Assembly: GCA_030142905.1 (NCBI GenBank)
Contig: JASJOG010000177.1
Location: forward strand, 496,001 to 560,000
From: Heliopora coerulea
Lineage: Eukaryota > Cnidaria > Anthozoa > Scleralcyonacea > Helioporidae
DNA length: 64,000 bases
Direction of reading: 5' to 3'
A program made the position numbers and the translations under genes. Under the pieces are notes generated by a model. It made no database searches and was not told where the DNA came from. It saw only the letters and a program-made list of their open reading frames with translations. This document shows, piece after piece, positions 9,593 through 33,600 of this stretch (positions within the stretch are counted from its first letter, which is position 1; the number at the start of each line of letters is the position of its first letter).

Positions 9593-12040
9593 GCTGAAAG
9601 ATTATCGGTAAGATATCATCTCTATCCCAGGCAAGAGATACGAACAACAAATACGTTGACATTTGAAGGAGACTTTGTAGCTGGATCTTCTTAGTTCTGT
9701 TATCCAAGCTAGCGAGATCTTCTCGTAGACAAGCTGTCGAAGACGCACACACGATATTTTCCATAAACAATATGCTGGGAATTGTGTGAACGTTTCCATA
9801 CGCTTTTTGGGGAGGGTTGTTAACAAGTCGGAGCCAACAAGCACGGTAATTTGTCGGACTGACTTTGAAAATGGGTGCCATTGAAATTCAACTGGTAATA
9901 ATCGCTATCCCGCCGTTTAACATAAGAAAGAATCTTGCTCGCCAGTTCAATCATTTATTCCGTTTTAATTATGACGGACAAGCGAGTTTGAATCAAAGAG
10001 ATACATCTAAGTTCCTTCGCTCGGAGAGCGCTGAAACATTAGCAAAATTTCACAGCGAGTGGCAAATAGGAACTGTTGAGATCACTGATAAAACAAACAG
10101 TTTATGGTAAGATTGAACTTTGAAGGGGATTAAGGAAAAGCGTACCGAAGGGCCTTGTCCAAAAGTGAAACGACAGGTCATTAAGAAATTTATTTTTAAT
10201 TTGTTTTTTATCGGCACCAAACTGCGCTCATTAAGTGATTTAAACGACGCTCTAGAGCGGTCGAAATAACTGGACTCCGGAGAAACGTCAGAGAATGAGT
10301 CACACATAGAACAATCAAAGTGCATAGTTTTCAAACCGAGTTAGGGTACTCAAAAAGACTTCCTTTGGTATTCCACTCATGCTGTAAAGGATTTCTAAAG
10401 ACGCTCATACAGTCATTGGCTGGTCATTTATTCCTCTTGCCAGGTGTTGGATTATCAAAGGTTTGCAGCCGAAGCCGCGACGCAAACATGGCGAGTTAGA
10501 AAGCTTGGAACTATGGGGCAATCCAATTTTTCATTAAAGCAAGCTCGTTCCAAACCCGTACAATGCAAATCCCTCGTGTAAAGGCCAACACAGCATAAGA
10601 TAAATATTGTTATAAAGCTTTCTTCCTAAGTCACGATTTGAGGGAAGGTTGACTACGAATGGATTTAAGCTCTTCTATCAGATAATGCAAACAGATTTAG
10701 GTAAATGACATCTAAGAAATCGCGCTTGGCGGAATTGAAACTGCCAATAACACAAAACAAGAACAAATCTTAAGGCTTTCCTTCACTTCTTCTTCGACGC
10801 TATTTGGACAAATGTTGGCAAGGCCGGCAATTATTTGAACATGTCACACTGAATCCGACTTTGTATTTTCAAAAGAACCGTCTACATGGCTATCGTGACG
10901 AATGACTGACGACCTAACTTTCGACAACAAAATTCACAACATAACTGCTACTGTGGGCATTAAAGTCAACTAAGACTGACTCTCACGACCTATTAAATTA
11001 TCACATTTAAATACACTTAAATAGAATTTCGAAAAATTAACGCAATATCAGCATCGGAATATCATTTTGTGTCAGTTTCATGTAAAGATCTGAGACGTAA
11101 TACAGCCTAAACGTATAATACAGACGTAAAATAGATCTTGACCAGCGTGGTAGTTAAAAAGAGTTATTCGATCGTGAGGAGATATCGCGATGAACTGAAA
11201 GTAAGAAGACCAAAACCTTTGCTTGCGTTCTTTGTTATATATTTGAAGAAGGGGAAGCGCAGATGACCAGAGTATTTTCAACAAAGTTAACGCCACTGTG
11301 ACAATGATATAGGCTGCGTAGTCGTAGAGCCAAAAATCAACTGAACAAACAAGGAAGTCGGAGAGGTGTCCTCCAAAACGAGTTCAATATTGTTGGAGGT
11401 CGTGATCGTAATAATGGGTGGATTCTAGCTGGACATATATAAACGTTCATCAAACAGGTTTTTCACTGAGAAATATTCTCTGAGGTTCTGAAGGAAGTCT
11501 ACACTGAACATTTTGAATTTTGGTAACAGAGTAAACCCTTAATTCAACTGCATAGACTGGGATGGCACGAGACGGTTACACATGGGTACAACCACGAACG
11601 TTGCGATGACCCGTGAGACACGATAGCTATTGAACTACAGGGACTGGGATGGTGAGCGAAGAATGACAAACACGTACAGCCAGCAACCTGATTACCAGAG
11701 GAGGTTGTAGCCATAGAACGACATGGTTGAAATGGTCAGGGTGAGTTAAGGCTTCGGATGTGCATGTACAACTGTGGCCTTTTGGCGGCCAGTGAGACAT
11801 GCTTTAACTATAGAATGACTTCAAACAGTGAGCGAAGATTACAAATGTGGACGAGATAACATAACAGTGACTTATCGTGACTCAAGTATGTGATAATATG
11901 TCACAAAATTCAACCAGTCCACAATTTTCAACTTTTATCCTCGATCTGTATCCGTGTAGTTTAATGATTTAAACAAGTCACTTGTCAAAGAAAGGTTAAT
12001 GTTATACACGTGGGTAGCCTTCCTTCACCATCTGAATCCA
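9593..12040. other. Intergenic, no recognised gene
   Basis: Between the Penelope-like unit and a tandem repeat array. Short frames at 9579-9881 and 10050-10334 (minus) match nothing recognised and lack convincing splice signals. From about 11540 to 11900 the sequence has faint repeats (GACTGGGATGG twice) that may be worn copies of the array to the right. Confidence 0.4.
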
Positions 12041-12061
12041 GGTACCCCAATGGTTAGAACA

Positions 12062-12440
12062 TGTCACTGGTCAGGAGAGGGTTACGACACATGTTGTGGT
12101 AATCATCCCTTGAGAGGTATCCTATCCAGTTAAATGTATTATTGTGCAAAGACTGAGGGAATGACACAAGTTGTGGAAACCAACCGTTAAGAGGTGTCCT
12201 ATACAGGGTAAGGGTCCAGGTGTTACTGCGGTGTGAGAAGACTGAGGGAACAGCACAAGTTGCGGTAGCTAACCGTTGAGAGGTGTCCTATCCAGGTAAG
12301 AGTCCAGGCGTTACTGTGGTGTGAGAAGACTGAGGGAACAACACAAGTTGTGGTAATCAACTTCTGAGGAATGCCTTAACCAAGCGAAAGTCTCGGTATC
12401 CCTTTGCCGTGAGACGACATAGGGAACTGTGTGTGTCTAC
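12062..12440. repeat. Tandem repeat, about 89-bp period
   Basis: GACTGAGGGAA starts at 12151, 12240 and 12328, spacing 89 and 88. Within each unit CACAAGTTG, GAGAGGTGTCCTATCC and GTCCAGG recur in order. A diverged copy precedes (from about 12062) and worn copies follow to about 12440. Confidence 0.8.
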
Positions 12441-14548
12441 CGAAGCCAAAGAAGTGTCTTATCGAGTTGAAAGTCAAGAGACCGTCATGGCAAACAAGAT
12501 CAGTTAAGGAAACCAGCCAACAAGTTGTTCTTTACCTTCGTTGGCAAAGATCTGAAGAGTGGGACGGAGGAAAGGAGAGCACGCGTATTGAGTGTGTGCA
12601 GTTACCATATGATGATGACAAGAAAGTGAAACGTCATGAAACTTTAGCAGATGGTCGCTTTGTCCGACTTGAAAGCCGGCACAACAATCCGCGCAAATCA
12701 CGTTAATGACTTAATTACAATTTCAATTGATCAAAATGACATGAATTCAAGCAAAAGGCATTCCGATCAACTACACTTGGATTATAACCGACTGTTTCTG
12801 TTATATCAGTACACGTGGATTGGTAAATTCTTCACTACATGTGAAAATTCGGTAGATGTTCAACAGACTCGTGGAAAATTGGGCTGTTTTGATAAATGGA
12901 TATTTAATGGGAAAAAAAGGAAAAAAAAAAAAAAAAAAAAAATCGAAAAACCAAAAAACAAAAAAAAACAAACAATTACGGTCACTCTCTATTGTTTATT
13001 ATCTGACTGTGTAACATATCGCTTGTTTTTTAAGAAGCTTTATCGGCTATTTGACTTAAAAAAAAAAGTTATCTAATAAGTACCAGGAAATGGGTTGCTA
13101 AACAATTCAGGATAGCTGCAAAAAAAATTACCCGACGTCAAATGCTTTGCGTTTAGCTAATTACAAAATAACCGCATCGCATTTTCCAGGCACGTGCACT
13201 ATTATTGGAAAAACCAGTTGAAAAGCGTATGAATCACTGAAAGATAGCCGGGGGGGGGTAACCGTGGAGATCGAGGAGGTATCTGTCGCTTAAACTTCTT
13301 GTCGGCAAAAGGTAAATCTGTCAGCCGATTTGCAATTGATTTGGGAGGAATGCATGCATGATAAGCTGATTGCCATATTCCATTTAACTCCGTAAACTGG
13401 TGCACTGAAAAATGCAACACTCTACCTCTGAAACATGACATATGGACCTCCCAATAACAGCGTACCCTTGACTTTTGTAAGGGAGTGTTCAATCAGCCTC
13501 CACTTGAGGGCCCTGGCGACATTTTCCTCCAGGAATATTTGATATTTAGAGTCTCTACAAGGCCAATTCCGGCATGATGAGTTGACAGTCCTTATACACA
13601 ATACACACCAGTAAGGTGACGGAGAAATTATTGCATTTCAAGATTGTCTGTCAGAGCCATGGTACCCTCTACGCCGTTGGCTTTTAGTTTTACATTACAT
13701 TTATTCTTTTTTTTTTATTTTTTTCGTGGACACGAATAGAAATCATTTTGTGACGGCTAAGGGAAGGGTTTAAGTCCTTAATTGTGTGCTTTAATTCCTA
13801 ATTCTTCCGATGAATGTGATCAGAGGAACAAAAGAATCGAACTGGTTGCTATAGTTTTTGCAATTTTTCACTATCACATGTGATACTTCTGGTATTTCGA
13901 CCAGGATTCTTTTGTAGTTAAAACAAGACAACCTTGGTTGTATCACGTACATAATTTTCACAACGGTGGGAATGGAGAACAAGATATGGAGTTGGTATTA
14001 ATAAAGGACGGCGAGACATACGAAATAATCAAGGAAAATAAGTCTAATTATTATATGTTTAGTACCACTTTTAATAAAGTTATGCAATATGGTAGGTTTC
14101 TGATTGGTCTAAAATCCTCAAATATCGATCACAGGCAATGTTTCCGAATAGACTAGGAAGTTTTTAATGTGAGTACTATTGAAATGTTATAAACATCTTA
14201 TAGAGTGGGCTTATAAATAGCAACCTTAATCTGTATTCTTTTAAGGACGGATTTAAAGCGTATTATATGCGTGCGTTATCGCAATGTTTTTAGTTGCGAA
14301 GACCCCAGAACATGGAAGCCTGTTCATGTTGATAAACCTGAATAACTAAGTAACTGATATCTTTGATTTTGTAATGTTAGGAACAAAACGCTAGATCTTG
14401 TTTTATTAAATATTATGATTCAATACTATTGTGTCCACGGCTATTTTTAAATTACTACGTTGACCTTGATCTTTATTTTCGAAACACGATTCTTGTACGT
14501 GGTCAACCATCGGCTCATATCAATCACGGTTTCCATCAATTAATACAG
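12441..14548. other. Intergenic, low-complexity patches
   Basis: Contains an A-rich tract at 12910-12970 and a T-rich tract near 13705. Several short frames (for example 13938-14156 plus) have no recognised domain. No exon could be supported. Confidence 0.4.
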
Positions 14549-14940
14549 TTTTCAAATACGTTGATACCATGGTAGTAGGTAATTCACGATAAAGTAAGAG
14601 AAAATGAAAATGAATTATTCGCACTAAAGAGGTATACACAGTCACCAAGGACTGTTGGACCGTTTAGTTCTTAAAAGAACTGTATGAAACTTAAAGAGAG
14701 GTAAAATACTACGTAAAGAGTAGGCCAAAAGAATTAAGAAAGAGCACAATTAATTCTTTAGGCCTACTCTGGACGTAGTATTTTACCTCTTTAAGTTTCA
14801 TCCAGTTCTTTTAAGAACTAAACGGTCCAACAGTCCTCAGTAATTGTGTATACCTCTTTAGTGTGTTTATTTTATTTTCATTTTCTCTTTATCGTAAATT
14901 ACCAATCGCCATGGTATCAACGAATTTGAAAAGCGTGTTT
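14549..14940. repeat. Foldback/MITE with CGTTGATACCATGG ends
   Basis: The left arm begins TTTTCAAATACGTTGATACC and the right arm ends in the near-perfect inverse GGTATCAACGAATTTGAAAA. Inside, the segment around AGGTAAAATACTACGT is repeated inverted (about 14700 and 14780), so nearly the whole 390 bp folds into a hairpin. No coding capacity. Confidence 0.75.
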
Positions 14941-15102
14941 AAATTTGTTACCACGACAAAATCGCTGTTTCATCAAATAATAAACAAATAAATAATTTCT
15001 TACTGTGCAACTCCATCAGTTCTCAGTTCTGGAGTGCTGTACTTGAAAGTATGTACATCTAACCTGGTTAATCCTTTACGATCAGTCCACTTAAAGCGTG
15101 GC

Positions 15103-25750
<10,648 letters not shown>

Positions 25751-27640
25751 CGTAAATGGACCTATTCGCTATTAAAAAATTTACGGTAAGCCAAAAGATA
25801 ACCAAACAACATATTTTAACGTTTCTGGTTACCCAGAAAGCTAAAACTGTGAAACTAAAACAACGTGCTCAAGAAAACAAAATGGCCGCTTTAGCCCACA
25901 GTACTTACAACTTTCGCGCGGTTTGGTTACTATGGTTTTCCGTAAACCATAGTTGCTCTTAGTTGCTGGGGAAACTTCCTATGAATTTTCGGAGATATTT
26001 GATTACGGAAATCCGATTAATAACTCAAATAATTAATAACTCGCTGACCTCTTATTTTCCTGAGCACTTTTAAGAAATTAAAAGACGTAAAAAGTTACGA
26101 AAAGAAACCCACCTGATTTTAGAGTAATGTGAAGTTAAGCATGAGTTTGATATAATTCGTAACCGTTAAGCTTAAAGGATTTATTTGTACGAGGAACTTA
26201 TTGCTGATTTAATGCATTTGATTGCTTATGTAACCAGAATAAGAGAAATGGTAACGGATGAATGGGGCATTTCGGTTGAAATATTAAAAAAATAATGATA
26301 AAACATACAATTAGATTAAGTTAAAATGTTTCTCGCCTTAAACGAGAAATTATCTAACCTCCTTTCTGCAAAAATTAGTTTCGGTTGCTTTCGACTTCTT
26401 AGAATTCTTACTGATGTGCTCAATTTATTGGACTTTTTCACATTTGTTGTCATGGTAACCAAAGGTTACTCAACTGTTATCGGAATTATGTTAGGGTATG
26501 ATCTATAAAATTATTTTTTGCACAATCAAATAAAGTTATTTGCAAATGCAAGATTAGATAGTTGGTTTTCATTTAAACATGTATATAAAATATCAAACAG
26601 CTTTACCCAAGGTTGATTTGCCATTGAATCGCAACTCAGCTGTGTTGTTTTCTCGGAATGTATTTAAGCTCACGGGACGGGTCTCAGGAATTATTTAATA
26701 TAACTTATAGATACATGATGGAATTTTTGTCAAATTTGTGTCGACGACTGATGATTTTATATCCAACAGATATGCTCAGGGAAATTGGATAATTGCACAA
26801 ACTGACGTTGACTGCCATTCCTGTGCAATTAGTTCGGGTTTTTTTCCCTCTCAATCTAAAGAAATATGGTAACTTTTTAAAGAAATCGGATTGCAAAAAA
26901 CCCGTAATTTTTTCCCTACCGTTTTGGCTTGTGCCATCCTGGAGTGAATAGCATTACCCAACTATGTATGAGAAACCACTTTGTGTTGCAGCATTTGAGA
27001 AGAAATTAAGGAGGTTCGCGTACAGGGGACGAGGGAAAGTTTGGGTTCCTCTACAGTAAAAAGGGTTTAGTTTATTCTTGTTTCAAAGCTTGTAATCTTT
27101 AATTTCTATTTAACCCTTTTGCGTATGAAGCTTTTTTCGTTTGCTCGTTACTCTCCTTCGGTTTTTTTTACTTTGTTTTTTCATTTGCTCTTTTATTGTA
27201 ATTTAGTGTCGTACAATGCATTAAAGGGTTAAGATGTTAAGTATCACTTCTGGCTTTATGACATGGCACTGACGGAAGCAATGTTTGTGCACGAAGACAA
27301 AGGCTGAACAGAACATTTACCACACAATAGCTCACGATTTTTGTAAACTTCTCGCAAGGTAGTGCAATGAGACTAAATGTTAGGGTCTTAGTGACCGTTT
27401 ATTCTATATTAAAAAACTACTGGTCTCTTTAATAATTTTTTAGCCTCCGGGAGTGTAACCCAGAAAATTAGAATTCAATACATTACGATGCTACATCAGC
27501 AGCGTTTAACTACAGTGCGCAAAAGAATCTTAAAGTCGTTTTAATGTTGTGATCGTCTTTAAGACATGGCACTCCGACCATGTGCAGCGACTACTCTCTG
27601 CGAGACTTAACACTTCAATTTCAGCTCAGTTCTTATTCTA
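25751..27640. other. Intergenic between WDR34 and the IGF2R-like gene
   Basis: Should contain the WDR34 promoter and 5' UTR (right of 25750) and the 3' end of the IGF2R-like transcript (left of 27641). AT-rich; small frames such as 26326-26508 plus are unrecognised. No TATA box or other clear element was identified. Confidence 0.4.
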
Positions 27641-30600
27641 TTAATCCTCTAAATTTAGTAAATCATCATCTAGGGGCAATAAATCATCATCATCTTTATC
27701 GTTATAACCATTGTCATCCTGCTCATCGTCACTGAAAACTGTCTCAGCATTTGCTTCGATAATGAAATCCGTCTCACCATCAACATCCTCCGTGTTCACC
27801 TGAAACACGCGAACAAATATATGAAATTTCTGCATTGTTGTATCTTATTTGATCTTTTCTTCCTTCGTTCATAATTAAAGGCTGGTTTCCATATAACCGT
27901 AACAGCCGTAAAGAGGCCGGCGACAGTGCTGCGGCATCGCCTGCGACGGACTTATCTCTAATGGAAACATTTGTTCACGGTGTCTGCGGCAGTCGCCGGC
28001 ACACTGTCTGCGGTGCCGTGAAAGTTGAATTCATTTCAACTATGCCGACGGTTACGGCACCGCCGGAAGATCAAAATTTTGATGGAATCGTCCTCACACC
28101 GGTGCCGGGGACATGGCGCTGTTACTTTATTGTTCCTTGTGAGTCACGTGACGGCCGCCATCCAATCAGAATCACAGGTCAAAATTATGGCAAGTTTGGG
28201 ATTCAAGATGGCGAGTAGGGATGGACCGAATATTAATAACGAAACTCCCATGAATTGTATTCAAAACTATCGCGTTATTTATGACAAGAGCAGCAAATTT
28301 TAGTAAATATAGTAGACTATCGTTTTATCCCCTTCAACGAGGTGTTTTACCCCGGTGGTGTTTTACGAATTAATATTTCGTTCACTTGTATCTGCAATTT
28401 CAATTTTGCTTAAAAACTCTGAGGATGAGAACAATAATAAACCAGCAACGGTCCACTAACCTGTAGAAATATTCTCTGTCATGAAGTTTTAATTCCTGAA
28501 AGAGAGTATGAAACTGACCACGTACACAGCGTTGCAGGAAAATTTCTCGAACCCAGAATCAGTGTTTTCTTTTCATCTTTTTTCTCGCCCTTCGTCGATT
28601 CAAGTAAATGATAAGGAGAGCAAGTTGACACTTCAACAACAACCTTCGGTTCAAGGCAGCCATTTTCAAATTTAAGTCTGCGCGCCAATTCTCGAAGCAG
28701 ACGTGCGATTTGGTCGACTGCCCGCCAATGCCACATTCAAATGGAAACACTTTTTAAGGCGCCGCCGACAGCGTGCTACGCAATGGCGCAGGCGATGCCG
28801 CAGCACTGTCGCAGCACTTTCACCGGCCCCTTTACGGCTGTTACGGTTATATGGAAACCAGCCTTAAGATTTCATTGATCTTTTCTTCAACCTCACTCAC
28901 AGGTGCGTGCGAAGGGCCCATGGTATTAATAAACAGTCCAACATACGCGCGTTTTATGCAGGAAAGCGTGTAATGTTTGTTTACAGAATTACTTACTCGA
29001 GAATTAATGGCAGCCAAATTACTGTGCTGACAAAAAATTTAATTTTTTTTTTTAATAACTCCTCAAAGATCTTACGGGAAAGCCCCCTGGGTCCTCAGGC
29101 AGGACGCCCCGAATTCATTTGCAATTTCATATTTCTGTTGTTCTACACAGTTTCACGTAGTTGAACTTAACTCCATTCCACTTTCTTTCATTCATTTTTC
29201 TTTCCCATCACCTTCGCCTTCTGTATCCTTCTCCAAAATTACAAATCTGCCATACCTTTTTGTAGCGATATGAAGCTTGATAAGATGGTCTGCAGCAAAT
29301 ATATTTTCGAACATGCCATCGTATCCACAACGCCGCACTTTCTCTAAATAATGAAGAAACATAGGCAAAGTTTTACTGGGTAATTGAAATATGGCAGATG
29401 GGACAGGCAAGGAGGAAGGAATGGAGGAGAAGCGGGAAAGAAGAATGTCCAAGTCCTCGATGGTTTATAAATTTAAGGTCTTCCTTAACAACGTAACAAC
29501 AACGTAACATTATAATACTGATCTCATTAATATCATTATTAACATATAGTGGCTTCCGCTCAGGTTGCACATACGTCGAACTTGCAGCTTAGCCCACCAT
29601 CCGAGTCTTGGGAGTTCAATGGTTAGAGTGTCTCACCAGTCATCAGAAGGTTAATAATTCGATCCCCGTCTGGGGCTCACAAATCTTATTTTTTTCTAAA
29701 AGTAGTACCATGAAATGAGATATATTAGCTATTAAACCTCCCGCTCGATCAGAGTCGTTTAGTAAAATTCCTGAGGGCCAAAGGCAGGCGGAAATTTTAC
29801 TAAATGACCCTCATCGAGCGGGTCATCTTAATAGTTAATGCACCGATATTTCATGGTATTACATTGTGATATCATGTTTGCCAAAATTTAACCAATACTG
29901 GAGGCAGTATTAGTACAAATGAATTTTAAGGAGCTAAATTAGTTGTTAACGGAATTTGGAAAAACAAAAGAAATTGAGGTAAACATGATATTACTGAGGA
30001 CAGAGCTTAACAAACGTTCGTCTATCATTCAAGATACCTTCACGCTCCCACATTTCCAAAATATATCTCAACCTTATATCACCTTTTTTCCGGTTTCCAA
30101 ACAAAGAAGATAATGGCAGCCAGAATTCCAATTGCTGTAAAAGTCCCAATAACTGCCATTGCTGCTGATTTACCTCAAATGGAGAACTTGGACTTAGAGC
30201 AACTGTGGGTTCTACAAAAAAAAAGAATATAGTTTTTAGAATTCACTGATATATCCAAATTCACAATAAGAGATCAATGAAGTCTTTGTGAGTGAGGACG
30301 AGGGTGAGAGGGAGGGTATGAGAGCATTGGTGAGGGTGAGGGTGAAAGTAAGGGTGAGGGTGAGAATAAAGGTATTGGTGAGGTGAGGGTAAGGGTGAGA
30401 ATAAAAGTATAGATGGGGATGAAGGTGAGGGTGAGGGTCAGAGAGAGGGTGAAGGTCAGAGTGAGGGTGAGGGTAAGAATGAGGGCCAGAATGAAAGTAT
30501 GGGTGAAGTGAGGGTAAGGGTGACAATGAGTAAAGAGTAAAATGAAGGTGAGAATGACAGTAAAGATGGGGGTACGGGCAAGGGTAGCGGTGGAAACGAG

Positions 30601-33600
30601 GGTTAAAATGAGGGCGAACATGTACGTATCCATGCGGCGAGATTGAGAGTGAGGAGGAGGAACAGAAGGAGGAGAAGGAGGCGGCTGTGGAAAAGGATGC
30701 AGTTGAGGAACTGCAAAAGGAATGAAATTCTAAGTAAATTTTCTGATAGTAAGCTTTACCTTTCTCCAGTGCATGCAGCTCGAGTTCGCCAAACGAAAAC
30801 GAATAAACATTCTTTGGAGTCGAAACTACAAAACAAATAAGCTATGATTAAAAATGGCGTTTCAGAGATCAAATTAAAAAAAAGGAACTTTAAGTTAGTG
30901 CGCTCCAGGGAACCAAGGAGTTAGTTTTCAAAATGTCACCACACTCATTCAAACTTCGCTCTCACTTTTCCAAATAAGGAGGATGGTTAAAATTACAACA
31001 TTGGAATTTATGAAGAACCGCACTTGATTTATTTTTACTACAGTCTTTGTTGGGCTAATCGCTAGAGTAGTTAAGGCCAATAGCAAACTTGCCAGAACCT
31101 AGGAAGTAAATATACAACTGAACGTAATCAAAATTATTGCATTAGGAGCTTTACCTAAGCCAAGACGAACGCAGAACGGTTTCAAATGGCGAAAGCCTTT
31201 TTCCTTCTAACGTTCTTATGCAATTAGTCATTCGGTATTTGTGAGATGAACTCACTGATCGTACACCACATTCGCTTAAGGACGATTTTAAGTAAATAAA
31301 TTTAAATAAATAAATAGACAGACAGACAGAAAGATTAATAAATAAATAAATAGAAAAATAAATTTCATTCGCTTGTAGTCGTAAACCGACAGTAGATTAT
31401 CACTGTTATAGTTCACGCGTTGGTGTTCGTAGCGCACGCGTTTATTGCTGTACATCATTTGCTCGTTCACTTATCTCGCTTGTTCGTTGATCTTGCTCAT
31501 TAGTTTGTCGTCCTGCGTCGCTCGTTGTCGTAAGTCGCTCGTTGTCGTGCCTCGCTCGTTGTCGTAACTCACTCGTAAATTGTCGAACTGCGCCCGTTTG
31601 CCGCTGTGCGTCAATTTATCATCTCACTGGCCAGTTAATCGTGGTGCAAAACAAACTAAACTAAACTGAAACCTGCAAGTTGTGCTTCGCATGAAGTGAT
31701 CTACACTTACGTTAAAACAAGCGAAAGTAATATTAAACACAAATCATTAGTTTCCCCCTTACGTTTGACGTAAAGTTTCTGTTCAGTGTCCTTCCCAATG
31801 ACTTGCAAGTCACCGTTCTTCTTCTTTCTCAAAGCAGTTACCTGTGATGACCAAATAGCTAACATTGACAAAATTATAAAAAAGACTGATCAAAAGTGTT
31901 TTAGACTTTTTTTTTTTTAAATTTTGGAGGTGGAATGATCCTCACCTTCCAGCTAAAACTTGACAGAAAAGCAAACATCACATTCAGGCAAAAATATTTT
32001 GGACACCATTGACAGGGAGTTTAGAATGATTCTTGCTTCTCTTCTTCATTTAAATATTGTGCTAAGCTGGTTTTCCACTTACGAATAAATTTGCGCAAAT
32101 TGAATTTTTGTTTTGTATCATGGGCTGTGGACTGTAACTAATGAGAAACCTATTCAATTTATTAAAAGAAATGTCGGTTTGCGCGATAAAATTTGCCCAG
32201 TGGAAAACCGGCTTCATGAAACATTTGCATGTGTCATTTATCAATGTGCTGTCTTGTTCGTTATTTGTCAGTAATGTCGAAAAAGGTCAAAGGAATAGCT
32301 TCGCTATTTCTATAATTCTTCGTAACGAAAACGTGGCCATTTTAATAAGAGCCAACCTATTTCGTCATCATTTAATATTACGGTCATGAACTTACATGTC
32401 AGTTTGTATGGAACGTTGCCACATATATTGACCCAGTACCTGCAAAGTAACGATAAAGTCCAACACGGTCACTTTGAAATGTGAACCCAGACTTAATTCG
32501 TCTAGTGCAAATCCTTATCTCCAACAAGTAAATGTACCATTTTTACAAATAAATATAGAATAAAATTAAGTGTTCTATGCATTCGCGCAAGTACTTAACT
32601 CCTTTTTCTTTAATAAAGTAAGTGTTTTGGACCAGGGAAACCAGTACATATTGGTGATGGTGGATCGTCCAGGTTGGTGTAGTCTTGAGGAAGACTGTTG
32701 GTGACTGACGTCTCGACGACCTCAGCGACGATCATCTTCATCTTCTCTCCTCTTTTTGACTCTGGAGATGACCTCCACTGAGGCCGTCAGAACGTCAGTC
32801 ACCAACAACTTTATTTCTCAAGACTACACTAACCTGGACGATCTACCATCACCAACATGTTCCTCTTTCTTTATGACGTTAGATTTTACATCATCATGAT
32901 GTAAACGCAGTATAAATGTATAGGTTCATTTTTACATACGTGTCCCCATTATGTTTCCCTTCCCAGCTGCTGGTTTGTTTTGTGAGCACACCGAGGTCAT
33001 ACTCATCTTCTCCATCACCAAGAACACACGACAACTGTCTTGGAGGACAAACCAATGGTGATACCCAATTGAAAAGATACTTGGTGTTTTTACCTTCCTT
33101 GAACTGAAAACAGACGAGGTAAGAAGATGCAAGTTGAGACAAGCACACCAACAATCCATCAAAAAACAGATACATTAAGGCAGACACACATGTAAGAATC
33201 TCACCAGTTACAATAGCATCCTTGTTTTTAACCTATCGTATTATGTCCATATTGTTTGTAGTCTCCTTCCTATTCCCTTTCTTTCCCTTCCTTTCTTTCC
33301 CTTGTCTTCCCATCCTTCTTTCTCTTCTTTTCTTTTCCTTTCCTTCCTTCCTTTCCTTCCTTCCCTCCCTCTCTATCCTTTCCTTCTTTTCCTTTCCTTT
33401 TCCTTTTCTTTTGTTTTCCTTCCCTTTATATCCTTTCCTTTCCCTTCCCTTTCCCTTCCCCTTCTTTCCTTTCTTTTCCTTTCCCTTCTCTCCCCTTTCC
33501 TTTTTCCCTCCATCCTTCCTTCCTTCCTTTCCCTTTTCTTTTCCCTTTCTCATCCACTTCTACTTCTACTTTCACTTCCACTTCCCCTTCCCCTTCCCCT

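Noticed and set aside
12651..13076. 141-codon frame with poly-Lys
   Set aside because: Driven by an A-rich run; no domain or splice signal.
30236..30633. Leu/Thr/His-rich frames of about 100 codons
   Set aside because: GGTGAG minisatellite; no splice context.
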